From assembly GCA_027186245.1 (NCBI GenBank), contig CP114483.1, positions 13,040,220-13,104,219 on the forward strand: a stretch of DNA of 64,000 nt, given 5' to 3'. Below are positions 1 to 11,340 of this stretch, in pieces (position 1 is the first letter of the stretch; every line of letters starts with the position of its first letter). This DNA comes from Coriaria nepalensis. Its lineage: Eukaryota > Streptophyta > Magnoliopsida > Cucurbitales > Coriariaceae. The translations under genes were made by a program, and so were the position numbers. Below the pieces are notes generated by a model, which saw only the letters and a list, made by a program, of their open reading frames with translations, did no database searches and was not told where the DNA came from.

Positions 1-143
1 AAGACAACAATGCATTCCTTTTGCCTTAAAAAGCATGTCATTCAGTCTTTTCATGTCATTAAATTGTTTGAAAGCACGTCGAACCAATTCTATGTTTGCA
101 TTTAAAACACGACTTTCATGCATAACTTGCAAATGATCTATTG
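1..143 (+). repeat. Subunit A of the monomer (143 bp)
   Basis: Subunit A starts AAGACAACAATGCATT and ends CATAACTTGC followed by AAATGATCTATTG. It shares with B and C the opening AAG..., the TGCATT box, the GCCTTAAA box at about 23-30, the TCATTAAAT block at about 55-63, and the CATAACTTGC box at 121-130. Variants useful for typing copies: GAACCAATTC or CAACAAATTC or GAACAAATTC near 81-90; ACACGAC, ACCCGAC, ACATGAC or ACCTGAC near 108-114; GATCTATTG or GATATATTG at its end. Confidence 0.93.
111..130 (+). repeat. Conserved closing box of the subunits (CATAACTTGC)
   Basis: A closing box ending CATAACTTGC recurs at 121-130, 257-266 and 398-407 of the first monomer and in nearly every later copy. 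The same box ends all three subunits although the sequence between has diverged, so it is the best marker of the ancestral unit of about 140 bp. Rare changes occur, for example CACAACTTGCC near 21676 and CATAAGTTGCC near 21256. A protein-binding role is possible, but the sequence alone does not show one. Confidence 0.8.
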
Positions 144-279
144 AAGAAAACTATGCATTTTTTTAGCCTTAAAGTCGTATTCTTGCGTCTCTTTTAGTCA
201 TTAAATCATTCAATATCACTTCCTCCGAAATTCACAGTTTAAACATGACTTTCGTGCATAACTTGCCGTTGATCGATTC
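144..279 (+). repeat. Subunit B of the monomer (136 bp)
   Basis: Subunit B opens AAGAAAACTATGCAT with a run of seven T, then AGCCTTAAAG, and closes CATAACTTGC (257-266) followed by CGTTGATCGATTC. It is the shortest subunit. It holds the most informative variable site of the array, near 221-230: CTTCCTCCGAA, CTTCGTACGAA or CTTCATACGAA. It also contains GTTTAAAC at 237-244 in copies with CAGTTTAAAC, a site lost in copies with CACTTTAAAC. Confidence 0.93.
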
Positions 280-420
280 AAGGCAACAACGCATTTGTTT
301 AGCCTTAAAATCATGTCATTGAGTCTCTTGTAATCCTGAAATCATTTTAATTAATCCGAACGAAATCTATTTTCGCCCTTCAAACATGATTTTCTTACAT
401 AACTTGCAATTAATCTATTG
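280..420 (+). repeat. Subunit C of the monomer (141 bp)
   Basis: Subunit C opens AAGGCAACAACGCATTTG and TTTAGCCTTAAAA, and closes CATAACTTGC (398-407) followed by AATTAATCTATTG. Its middle carries TAATCCTGAAATC, TAATCATGAAATC, TAGTCATGAAATC or TTGTCATGAAATC, and then ATTTTAATTAATCCG, ATTCTAATTAATCCG or ATTTTTATTAATCCG. The next bases are GAACGAAATC or GAACGAATTC, so an EcoRI-type GAATTC is present in some variants only. The closing 45 bases are among the least variable in the window. Confidence 0.93.
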
Positions 421-1479
421 AAGGCAACAATGCATTCCTTTAGCCTTAAAAAGCATGTCATTCAGTCTTTTCATGTCATTAAATTGTTTGAAAGCACGTC
501 GAACCAATTCTATGTTTGCATTTAAAACACGACTTTCATGCATAACTTGCAAATGATCTATTGAAGAAAACTATGTATTTTTTTAGCCTTAAAGTCGTAT
601 TCTTGCGTCTCTTTTAGTCATTAAATCATTCAATATCACTTCCTCCGAAATTCACAGTTTAAACATGACTTTCGTGCATAACTTGCCGTTGATCGATTCA
701 AGGCAACAATGCATTTGTTTAGCCTTAAAATCATGTCATTGAGTCTCTTGTAATCCTGAAATCATTTTAATTAATCCGAACGAAATCTATTTTCGCCCTT
801 CAAACATGATTTTCTTACATAACTTGCAATTAATCTATTGAAGGCAACAATGCATTCCTTTAGCCTTAAAAAGCATGTCATTCAGTCTTTCCATGTCATT
901 AAATTGTTTGAAAGCACGTCGAACCAATTCTATGTTTGCATTTAAAACACGACTTTCATGCATAACTTGCAAATGATCTATTGAAGAAAACTATGCATTT
1001 TTTTAGCCTTAAAGTCGTATTCTTGCGTCTCTTTTAGTCATTAAATCATTCAAAATCACTTCATACGAAATTCGCACTTTAAACATGACTTTTGTGCATA
1101 ACTTGCCGTTGATCGATTCAAGGCAACAACGCATTTGTTTAGCCTTAAAATCATGTCATTGAGTCTCTTGTTGTCATGAAATCATTCTAATTAATCCGAA
1201 CGAATTCAATTTTCGCCCTTCAAACATGATTTTCTTACATAACTTGCAATTAATCTATTGAAGACAACAATGCATTCCTTTAGCCTTAAAAAGCATGTCA
1301 TTCAGTCTTTTCATGTCATTAAATTGTTAGAAAGCACGTCGAACCAATTCTATGTTTGCATTTAAAACACGACTTTCATGCATAACTTGCAAATGATCTA
1401 TTGAAGAAAAATATGCATTTTTTTAGCCTTAAAGTCGTATTATTGCGTCTCTTTTACTCATTAAATTATTCAATATCAC

Positions 1480-1489
1480 TTCGTACGAA
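1480..1489. other. 10-bp perfect palindrome TTCGTACGAA in subunit B (example)
   Basis: TTCGTACGAA is its own reverse complement. It is present in subunit B of most monomers to the right of about 17 kb and in only a few to the left, where CTTCCTCCGAA replaces it. CTTCATACGAA copies have an imperfect version. It is a distinguishing variant of the array. No function can be claimed. Confidence 0.85.
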
Positions 1490-2520
1490 ATTCGCAGTTT
1501 AAACATGACTTTCGTGCATAACTTGCCGTTGATCGATTCAAGGCAACAACGCATTTGTTTAGCCTTAAAATCATGTCATTGAGTCTCTTGTAGTCATGAA
1601 ATCATTTTAATTAATCCGAACGAATTCTATTTTCGCCCTTCAAACATGATTTTCTTACATAACTTGCAATTAATCTATTGAAGACAACAATGCATTCCTT
1701 TAGCCTTAAAAAGCATGTCATTCAGTCTTTTCATGTCATTAAATTGTTTGAAAGCACGTCCAACAAATTCTATGTTTGCATTTAAAACCTGACTTTCATG
1801 CATAACTTGCAAATGATCTATTGAAGAAAACTATGCATTTTTTTAGCCTTAAAGTCGTATTCTTGCGTCTCTTTTAGTCATTAAATCATTCAATATCACT
1901 TCCTCCGAAATTCACAGTTTAAACATGACTTTCGTGCATAACTTGCCGTTGATCGATTCAAGGCAACAACGCATTTGTTTAGCCTTAAAATCATGTCATT
2001 GAGTCTCTTGTTGTCACGAAATCATTCTAATTAATCCGAACGAATTCAATTTTCGCCCTTCAAACATGATTTTCTTACATAACTTGCAATTAATCTATTG
2101 AAGACAACAATGCATTCCTTTAGCCTTAAAAAGCATGTCATTCAGTCTTTTCATGTCATTAAATTGTTTGAAAGCACGTCCAACAAATTCTATGTTTGCA
2201 TTTAAAACATGACTTTCATGCATAACTTGCAAATGATCTATTGAAGAAAACTATGCATTTTTTTAGCCTTAAAGTCGTATTCTTGCGTCTCTTTTAGTCA
2301 TTAAATCATTCAATATCACTTCCTCCGAAATTCACAGTTTAAACATGACTTTCGTGCATAACTTGCCGTTGATCGATTCAAGGCAACAACGCATTTGTTT
2401 AGCCTTAAAATCTTGTCATTGAGTCTCTTGTAATCATGAAATCATTTTAATTAATCCGAACGAAATCTATTTTCGCCCTTCAAACATGATTTTCTTACAT
2501 AACTTGCAATTAATCTATTG

Positions 2521-5040
2521 AAGACAACAATGCATTCCTTTAGCCTTAAAAAGCATGTCATTCAGTCTTTTCATGTCATTAAATTGTTTGAAAGCACGTC
2601 GAACCAATTCTATGTTTGCATTTAAAACACGACTTTCATGCATAACTTGCAAATGATCTATTGAAGAAAACTATGCATTTTTTTAGCCTTAAAGTCGTAT
2701 TCTTGCGTCTCTTTTAGTCATTAAATCATTCAATATCACTTCCTCCGAAATTCACAGTTTAAACATGACTTTCGTGCATAACTTGCCGTTGATCGATTCA
2801 AGGCAACAACGCATTTGTTTAGCCTTAAAATCATGTCATTGAGTCTCTTGTAATCCTGAAATCATTTTAATTAATCCGAACGAAATCTATTTTCGCCCTT
2901 CAAACATGATTTTCTTACATAACTTGCAATTAATCTATTGAAGGCAACAATGCATTCCTTTAGCCTTAAAAAGCATGTCATTCAGTCTTTTCATGTCATT
3001 AAATTGTTTGAAAGCACGTCGAACCAATTCTATGTTTGCATTTAAAACACGACTTTCATGCATAACTTGCAAATGATCTATTGAAGAAAACTATGTATTT
3101 TTTTAGCCTTAAAGTCGTATTCTTGCGTCTCTTTTAGTCATTAAATCATTCAATATCACTTCCTCCGAAATTCACAGTTTAAACATGACTTTCGTGCATA
3201 ACTTGCCGTTGATCGATTCAAGGCAACAATGCATTTGTTTAGCCTTAAAATCATGTCATTGAGTCTCTTGTAATCCTGAAATCATTTTAATTAATCCGAA
3301 CGAAATCTATTTTCGCCCTTCAAACATGATTTTCTTACATAACTTGCAATTAATCTATTGAAGGCAACAATGCATTCCTTTAGCCTTAAAAAGCATGTCA
3401 TTCAGTCTTTTCATGTCATTAAATTGTTTGAAAGCACGTCGAACCAATTCTATGTTTGCATTTAAAACATGACTTTCATGCATAACTTGCAAATGATCTA
3501 TTGAAGAAAACTATGCATTTTTTTAGCCGTAAAGTCGTATTCTTGCGTCTCTTTTAGTCATTAAATCATTCAATATCACTTCCTCCGAAATTCACAGTTT
3601 AAACATGACTTTCGTGCATAACTTGCCGTTGATCGATTCAAGGCAACAACGCATTTGTTTAGCCTTAAAATCATGTCATTGAGTCTCTTGTAATCATGAA
3701 ATCATTTTAATTAATCCGAACGAAATCTATTTTCGCCCTTCAAACATGATTTTCTTACATAACTTGCAATTAATCTATTGAAGACAACAATGCATTCCTT
3801 TAGCCTTAAAAAGCATGTCATTCAGTCTTTTCATGTCATTAAATTGTTTGAAAGCACGTCGAACCAATTCTATGTTTGCATTTAAAACACGACTTTCATG
3901 CATAACTTGCAAATGATCTATTGAAGAAAACTATGCATTTTTTTAGCCATAAAGTCGTATTCTTGCGTCTCTTTTAGTCATTAAATCATTCAAAATCACT
4001 TCATACGAAATTCGCACTTTAAACATGACTTTCGTGCATAACTTGCCGTTGATCGATTCAAGGCAACAACGCATTTGTTTAGCCTTAAAATCATGTCATT
4101 GAGTCTCTTGTTGTCATGAAATCATTCTAATTAATCCGAACGAATTCAATTTTCGCCCTTCAAACATGATTTTCTTACATAACTTGCAATTAATCTATTG
4201 AAGACAACAATGCATTCCTTTAGCCTTAAAAAGCATGTCATTCAGTCTTTTCATGTCATTAAATTGTTAGAAAGCACGTCGAACCAATTCTATGTTTGCA
4301 TTTAAAACACGACTTTCATGCATAACTTGCAAATGATCTATTGAAGAAAACTATGCATTTTTTTAGCCTTAAAGTCGTATTATTGCGTCTCTTTTACTCA
4401 TTAAATTATTCAATATCACTTCGTACGAAATTCGCAGTTTAAACATGACTTTCGTGCATAACTTGCCGTTGATCGATTCAAGGCAACAACGCATTTGTTT
4501 AGCCTTAAAATCATGTCATTGAGTCTCTTGTAGTCATGAAATCATTTTAATTAATCCGAACGAATTCTATTTTCGCCCTTCAAACATGATTTTCTTACAT
4601 AACTTGCAATTAATCTATTGAAGACAACAATGCATTCCTTTAGCCTTAAAAAGCATGTCATTCAGTCTTTTCATGTCATTAAATTGTTTGAAAGCACGTG
4701 CAACAAATTCTATGTTTGCATTTAAAACATGACTTTCATGCATAACTTGCAAATGATCTATTGAAGAAAACTATGCATTTTTTTAGCCTTAAAGTCGTAT
4801 TCTTGCGTCTCTTTTAGTCATTAAATCATTCAATATCACTTCCTCCGAAATTCACAGTTTAAACATGACTTTCGTGCATAACTTGCCGTTGATCGATTCA
4901 AGGCAACAACGCATTTGTTTAGCCTTAAAATCTTGTCATTGAGTCTCTTGTAATCATGAAATCATTTTAATTAATCCGAACGAAATCTATTTTCGCCCTT
5001 CAAACATGATTTTCTTACATAACTTGCAATTAATCTATTG
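2521..5040 (+). repeat. Hexamer HOR copy b (types p q r s t v)
   Basis: Monomers at 2521 (p), 2941 (q), 3361 (r, marked by AGCCGTAAAG), 3781 (s), 4201 (t) and 4621 (v). It matches copy a but has type r between q and s and lacks type u before v. Total length is still exactly six monomers, so one insertion and one loss of a whole monomer separate the two copies. Confidence 0.85.
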
Positions 5041-6300
5041 AAGACAATAATGCATTCCTTTAGCCTTAAAAAGCATGTCATTCAGTCTTTTCATGTCATT
5101 AAATTGTTTGAAAGCACGTCGAACCAATTCTATGTTTGCATTTAAAACACGACTTTCATGCATAACTTGCAAATGATCTATTGAAGAAAACTATGCATTT
5201 TTTTAGCCTTAAAGTCGTATTCTTGCGTCTCTTTTAGTCATTAAATCATTCAATATCACTTCCTCCGAAATTCACAGTTTAAACATGACTTTCGTGCATA
5301 ACTTGCCGTTGATCGATTCAAGGCAACAACGCATTTGTTTAGCCTTAAAATCATGTCATTGAGTCTCTTGTAATCCTGAAATCATTTTAATTAATCCGAA
5401 CGGAATCTATTTTCGCCCTTCAAACATGATTTTCTTACATAACTTGCAATTAATCTATTGAAGGCAACAATGCATTCCTTTAGCCTTAAAAAGCATGTCA
5501 TTCAGTCTTTTCATGTCATTAAATTGTTTGAAAGCACGTCGAACCAATTCTATGTTTGCATTTAAAACACGACTTTCATGCATAACTTGCAAATGATCTA
5601 TTGAAGAAAACTATGTATTTTTTTAGGCTTAAAGTCGTATTCTTGCGTCTCTTTTAGTCATTAAATCATTCAATATCACTTCGTACGAAATTCGCAGTTT
5701 AAACATGACTTTCGTGCATAACTTGCCGTTGATCGATTCAAGGCAACAACGCATTTGTTTAGCCTTAAAATCATGTCATTGAGTCTCTTGTTGTCATGAA
5801 ATCATTCTAATTAATCCGAACGAATTCAATTTTCGCCCTTCAAACATGATTTTCTTACATAACTTGCAATTAATCTATTGAAGACAACAATGCATTCCTT
5901 TAGCCTTAAAAAGCATGTCATTCAGTCTTTTCATGTCATTAAATTGTTTGAAAGCACGTCCAACAAATTCTATGTTTGCATTTAAAACATGACTTTCATG
6001 CATAACTTGCAAATGATCTATTGAAGAAAACTATGCATTTTTTTAGCCTTAAAGTCGTATTCTTGCGTCTCTTTTAGTCATTAAATCATTCAATATCACT
6101 TCCTCCGAAATTCACAGTTTAAACATGACTTTCGTGCATAACTTGCCGTTGATCGATTCAAGGCAACAACGCATTTGTTTAGCCTTAAAATCTTGTCATT
6201 GAGTCTCTTGTAATCATGAAATCATTTTAATTAATCCGAACGAAATCTATTTTCGCCCTTCAAACATGATTTTCTTACATAACTTGCAATTAATCTATTG
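5041..6300 (+). repeat. Truncated hexamer HOR copy c (three monomers, middle one chimeric)
   Basis: Monomers at 5041 (p-like, with CAATAATGC and CGGAATC), 5461 and 5881 (v-like). The monomer at 5461 starts as q (AAGGCAACAATGC, CTATGTATT, TTTTAGGCTT). After about 5640 it carries TCGTACGAAATTCGCAG as in t, then TTGTCATG and GAATTCAAT as in u or s. It looks like a deletion joint that removed about three monomers from a hexamer. Confidence 0.8.
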
Positions 6301-9300
6301 AAGACAACAATGCATTCCTTTTGCCTTAAAAAGCATGTCATTCAGTCTTTTCATGTCATTAAATTGTTTGAAAGCACGTCGAACCAATTCTATGTTTGCA
6401 TTTAAAACACGACTTTCATGCATAACTTGCAAATGATCTATTGAAGAAAACTATGCATTTTTTTAGCCTTAAAGTCGTATTCTTGCGTCTCTTTTAGTCA
6501 TTAAATCATTCAATATCACTTCCTCCGAAATTCACAGTTTAAACATGACTTTCGTGCATAACTTGCCGTTGATCGATTCAAGGCAACAACGCATTTGTTT
6601 AGCCTTAAAATCATGTCATTGAGTCTCTTGTAATCCTGAAATCATTTTAATTAATCCGAACGAAATCTATTTTCGCCCTTCAAACATGATTTTCTTACAT
6701 AACTTGCAATTAATCTATTGAAGGCAACAATGCATTCCTTTAGCCTTAAAAAGCATGTCATTCAGTCTTTTCATGTCATTAAATTGTTTGAAAGCACGTC
6801 GAACCAATTCTATGTTTGCATTTAAAACACGACTTTCATGCATAACTTGCAAATGATCTATTGAAGAAAACTATGTATTTTTTTAGCCTTAAAGTCGTAT
6901 TCTTGCGTCTCTTTTAGTCATTAAATCATTCAATATCACTTCCTCCGAAATTCACAGTTTAAACATGACTTTCGTGCATAACTTGCCGTTGATCGATTCA
7001 AGGCAACAATGCATTTGTTTAGCCTTAAAATCATGTCATTGAGTCTCTTGTAATCCTGAAATCATTTTAATTAATCCGAACGAAATCTATTTTCGCCCTT
7101 CAAACATGATTTTCTTACATAACTTGCAATTAATCTATTGAAGGCAACAATGCATTCCTTTAGCCTTAAAAAGCATGTCATTCAGTCTTTCCATGTCATT
7201 AAATTGTTTGAAAGCACGTCGAACCAATTCTATGTTTGCATTTAAAACACGACTTTCATGCATAACTTGCAAATGATCTATTGAAGAAAACTATGCATTT
7301 TTTTAGCCTTAAAGTCGTATTCTTGCGTCTCTTTTAGTCATTAAATCATTCAAAATCACTTCATACGAAATTCGCACTTTAAACATGACTTTTGTGCATA
7401 ACTTGCCGTTGATCGATTCAAGGCAACAACGCATTTGTTTAGCCTTAAAATCATGTCATTGAGTCTCTTGTTGTCATGAAATCATTCTAATTAATCCGAA
7501 CGAATTCAATTTTCGCCCTTCAAACATGATTTTCTTACATAACTTGCAATTAATCTATTGAAGACAACAATGCATTCCTTTAGCCTTAAAAAGCATGTCA
7601 TTCAGTCTTTTCATGTCATTAAATTGTTAGAAAGCACGTCGAACCAATTCTATGTTTGCATTTAAAACACGACTTTCATGCATAACTTGCAAATGATCTA
7701 TTGAAGAAAAATATGCATTTTTTTAGCCTTAAAGTCGTATTATTGCGTCTCTTTTACTCATTAAATTATTCAATATCACTTCGTACGAAATTCGCAGTTT
7801 AAACATGACTTTCGTGCATAACTTGCCGTTGATCGATTCAAGGCAACAACGCATTTGTTTAGCCTTAAAATCATGTCATTGAGTCTCTTGTAGTCATGAA
7901 ATCATTTTAATTAATCCGAACGAATTCTATTTTCGCCCTTCAAACATGATTTTCTTACATAACTTGCAATTAATCTATTGAAGACAACAATGCATTCCTT
8001 TAGCCTTAAAAAGCATGTCATTCAGTCTTTTCATGTCATTAAATTGTTTGAAAGCACGTCCAACAAATTCTATGTTTGCATTTAAAACATGACTTTCATG
8101 CATAACTTGCAAATGATCTATTGAAGAAAACTATGCATTTTTTTAGCCTTAAAGTCGTATTCTTGCGTCTCTTTTAGTCATTAAATCATTCAATATCACT
8201 TCCTCCGAAATTCACAGTTTAAACATGACTTTCGTGCATAACTTGCCGTTGATCGATTCAAGGCAACAACGCATTTGTTTAGCCTTAAAATCATGTCATT
8301 GAGTCTCTTGTTGTCACGAAATCATTCTAATTAATCCGAACGAATTCAATTTTCGCCCTTCAAACATGATTTTCTTACATAACTTGCAATTAATCTATTG
8401 AAGACAACAATGCATTCCTTTAGCCTTAAAAAGCATGTCATTCAGTCTTTTCATGTCATTAAATTGTTTGAAAGCACGTCCAACAAATTCTATGTTTGCA
8501 TTTAAAACATGACTTTCATGCATAACTTGCAAATGATCTATTGAAGAAAACTATGCATTTTTTTAGCCTTAAAGTCGTATTCTTGCGTCTCTTTTAGTCA
8601 TTAAATCATTCAATATCACTTCCTCCGAAATTCACAGTTTAAACATGACTTTCGTGCATAACTTGCCGTTGATCGATTCAAGGCAACAACGCATTTGTTT
8701 AGCCTTAAAATCTTGTCATTGAGTCTCTTGTAATCATGAAATCATTTTAATTAATCCGAACGAAATCTATTTTCGCCCTTCAAACATGATTTTCTTACAT
8801 AACTTGCAATTAATCTATTGAAGACAACAATGCATTCCTTTAGCCTTAAAAAGCATGTCATTCAGTCTTTTCATGTCATTAAATTGTTTGAAAGCACGTC
8901 GAACCAATTCTATGTTTGCATTTAAAACACGACTTTCATGCATAACTTGCAAATGATCTATTGAAGAAAACTATGCATTTTTTTAGCCTTAAAGTCGTAT
9001 TCTTGCGTCTCTTTTAGTCATTAAATCATTCAATATCACTTCCTCCGAAATTCACAGTTTAAACATGACTTTCGTGCATAACTTGCCGTTGATCGATTCA
9101 AGGCAACAACGCATTTGTTTAGCCTTAAAATCATGTCATTGAGTCTCTTGTAATCCTGAAATCATTTTAATTAATCCGAACGAAATCTATTTTCGCCCTT
9201 CAAACATGATTTTCTTACATAACTTGCAATTAATCTATTGAAGGCAACAATGCATTCCTTTAGCCTTAAAAAGCATGTCATTCAGTCTTTTCATGTCATT

Positions 9301-11340
9301 AAATTGTTTGAAAGCACGTCGAACCAATTCTATGTTTGCATTTAAAACACGACTTTCATGCATAACTTGCAAATGATCTATTGAAGAAAACTATGTATTT
9401 TTTTAGCCTTAAAGTCGTATTCTTGCGTCTCTTTTAGTCATTAAATCATTCAATATCACTTCCTCCGAAATTCACAGTTTAAACATGACTTTCGTGCATA
9501 ACTTGCCGTTGATCGATTCAAGGCAACAATGCATTTGTTTAGCCTTAAAATCATGTCATTGAGTCTCTTGTAATCCTGAAATCATTTTAATTAATCCGAA
9601 CGAAATCTATTTTCGCCCTTCAAACATGATTTTCTTACATAACTTGCAATTAATCTATTGAAGGCAACAATGCATTCCTTTAGCCTTAAAAAGCATGTCA
9701 TTCAGTCTTTTCATGTCATTAAATTGTTTGAAAGCACGTCGAACCAATTCTATGTTTGCATTTAAAACATGACTTTCATGCATAACTTGCAAATGATCTA
9801 TTGAAGAAAACTATGCATTTTTTTAGCCGTAAAGTCGTATTCTTGCGTCTCTTTTAGTCATTAAATCATTCAATATCACTTCCTCCGAAATTCACAGTTT
9901 AAACCTGACTTTCGTGCATAACTTGCCGTTGATCGATTCAAGGCAACAACGCATTTGTTTAGCCTTAAAATCATGTCATTGAGTCTCTTGTAATCATGAA
10001 ATCATTTTAATTAATCCGAACGAAATCTATTTTCGCCCTTCAAACATGATTTTCTTACATAACTTGCAATTAATCTATTGAAGACAACAATGCATTCCTT
10101 TAGCCTTAAAAAGCATGTCATTCAGTCTTTTCATGTCATTAAATTGTTTGAAAGCACGTCGAACCAATTCTATGTTTGCATTTAAAACACGACTTTCATG
10201 CATAACTTGCAAATGATCTATTGAAGAAAACTATGCATTTTTTTAGCCTTAAAGTCGTATTCTTGCGTCTCTTTTAGTCATTAAATCATTCAAAATCACT
10301 TCATACGAAATTCGCACTTTAGACATGACTTTCGTTCATAACTTGCCGTTGATCGATTCAAGGCAACAACGCATTTGTTTAGCCTTAAAATCATGTCATT
10401 GAGTCTCTTGTTGTCATGAAATCATTCTAATTAATCCGAACGAATTCAATTTTCGCCCTTCAAACATGATTTTCTTACATAACTTGCAATTAATCTATTG
10501 AAGACAACAATGCATTCCTTTAGCCTTAAAAAGCATGTCATTCAGTCTTTTCATGTCATTAAATTGTTAGAAAGCACGTCGAACCAATTCTATGTTTGCA
10601 TTTAAAACACGACTTTCATGCATAACTTGCAAATGATCTATTGAAGAAAACTATGCATTTTTTTAGCCTTAAAGTCGTATTATTGCGTCTCTTTTACTCA
10701 TTAAATTATTCAATATCACTTCGTACGAAATTCGCAGTTTAAACATGACTTTCGTGCATAACTTGCCGTTGATCGATTCAAGGCAACAACGCATTTGTTT
10801 AGCCTTAAAATCATGTCATTGAGTCTCTTGTAGTCATGAAATCATTTTAATTAATCCGAACGAATTCTATTTTCGCCCTTCAAACATGATTTTCTTACAT
10901 AACTTGCAATTAATCTATTGAAGACAACAATGCATTCCTTTAGCCTTAAAAAGCATGTCATTCAGTCTTTTCATGTCATTAAATTGTTTGAAAGCACGTG
11001 CAACAAATTCTATGTTTGCATTTAAAACATGACTTTCATGCATAACTTGCAAATGATCTATTGAAGAAAACTATGCATTTTTTTAGCCTTAAAGTCGTAT
11101 TCTTGCGTCTCTTTTAGTCATTAAATCATTCAATATCACTTCCTCCGAAATTCACAGTTTAAACATGACTTTCGTGCATAACTTGCCGTTGATCGATTCA
11201 AGGCAACAACGCATTTGTTTAGCCTTAAAATCTTGTCATTGAGTCTCTTGTAATCATGAAATCATTTTAATTAATCCGAACGAAATCTATTTTCGCCCTT
11301 CAAACATGATTTTCTTACATAACTTGCAATTAATCTATTG
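6301..11340 (+). repeat. Second copy of hexamers a and b (6300-bp HOR period)
   Basis: The rare mark TTTTGCCTTAAA at 20-31 recurs at 6320-6331, and monomers from 6301 onward match those from 1 onward one for one. Examples are CCATGTCATT at 891 and 7191, ATATGCATT at 1411 and 7711, TTGTCACGAA at 2011 and 8311, and CACGTGCAAC at 4696 and 10996. The period is 15 monomers, 6300 bp. The few differences include AAAACCTGAC (1786) against AAAACATGAC (8086), AAACCTGAC at 9901, and AGACATGAC with TTCGTTCAT near 10321. Confidence 0.9.

Larger units (their letters stand above)
1..420 (+). repeat. Reference 420-bp satellite monomer (first copy)
   Basis: This copy is used as the reference. Hand count gives A 129, T 154, C 85, G 52: 32.6% G+C, with a clear C-over-G and T-over-A bias on the + strand. 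It has 13 CpG dinucleotides against about 10.5 expected from composition, so CpG is not depleted. It breaks into three homologous subunits, A (1-143), B (144-279) and C (280-420). The length is divisible by 3, so a frame with no stop would run on through every copy. None does. Confidence 0.97.
1..2520 (+). repeat. Hexamer HOR copy a (monomer types p q s t u v)
   Basis: Six monomers at 1, 421, 841, 1261, 1681 and 2101. Type marks: p has TCCTCC and TAATCCTG; q (421) has CTATGTATT and a CAACAATGC C start; s (841) has TCATACGAAATTCGCAC and TTGTCATG; t (1261) has TTGTTAGAAAG and CTTTTACTC; u (1681) has CAACAAATTC and TTGTCACG; v (2101) has CAACAAATTC and TCTTGTCATT. The next hexamer starts at 2521. 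Confidence 0.85.

Noticed and set aside
1480..1495. CENP-B box in subunit B (TTCGTACGAAATTCG)
   Set aside because: The first TTCG and the following A fit the mammalian CENP-B box pattern, but the required CGGG at the end is absent on both strands.
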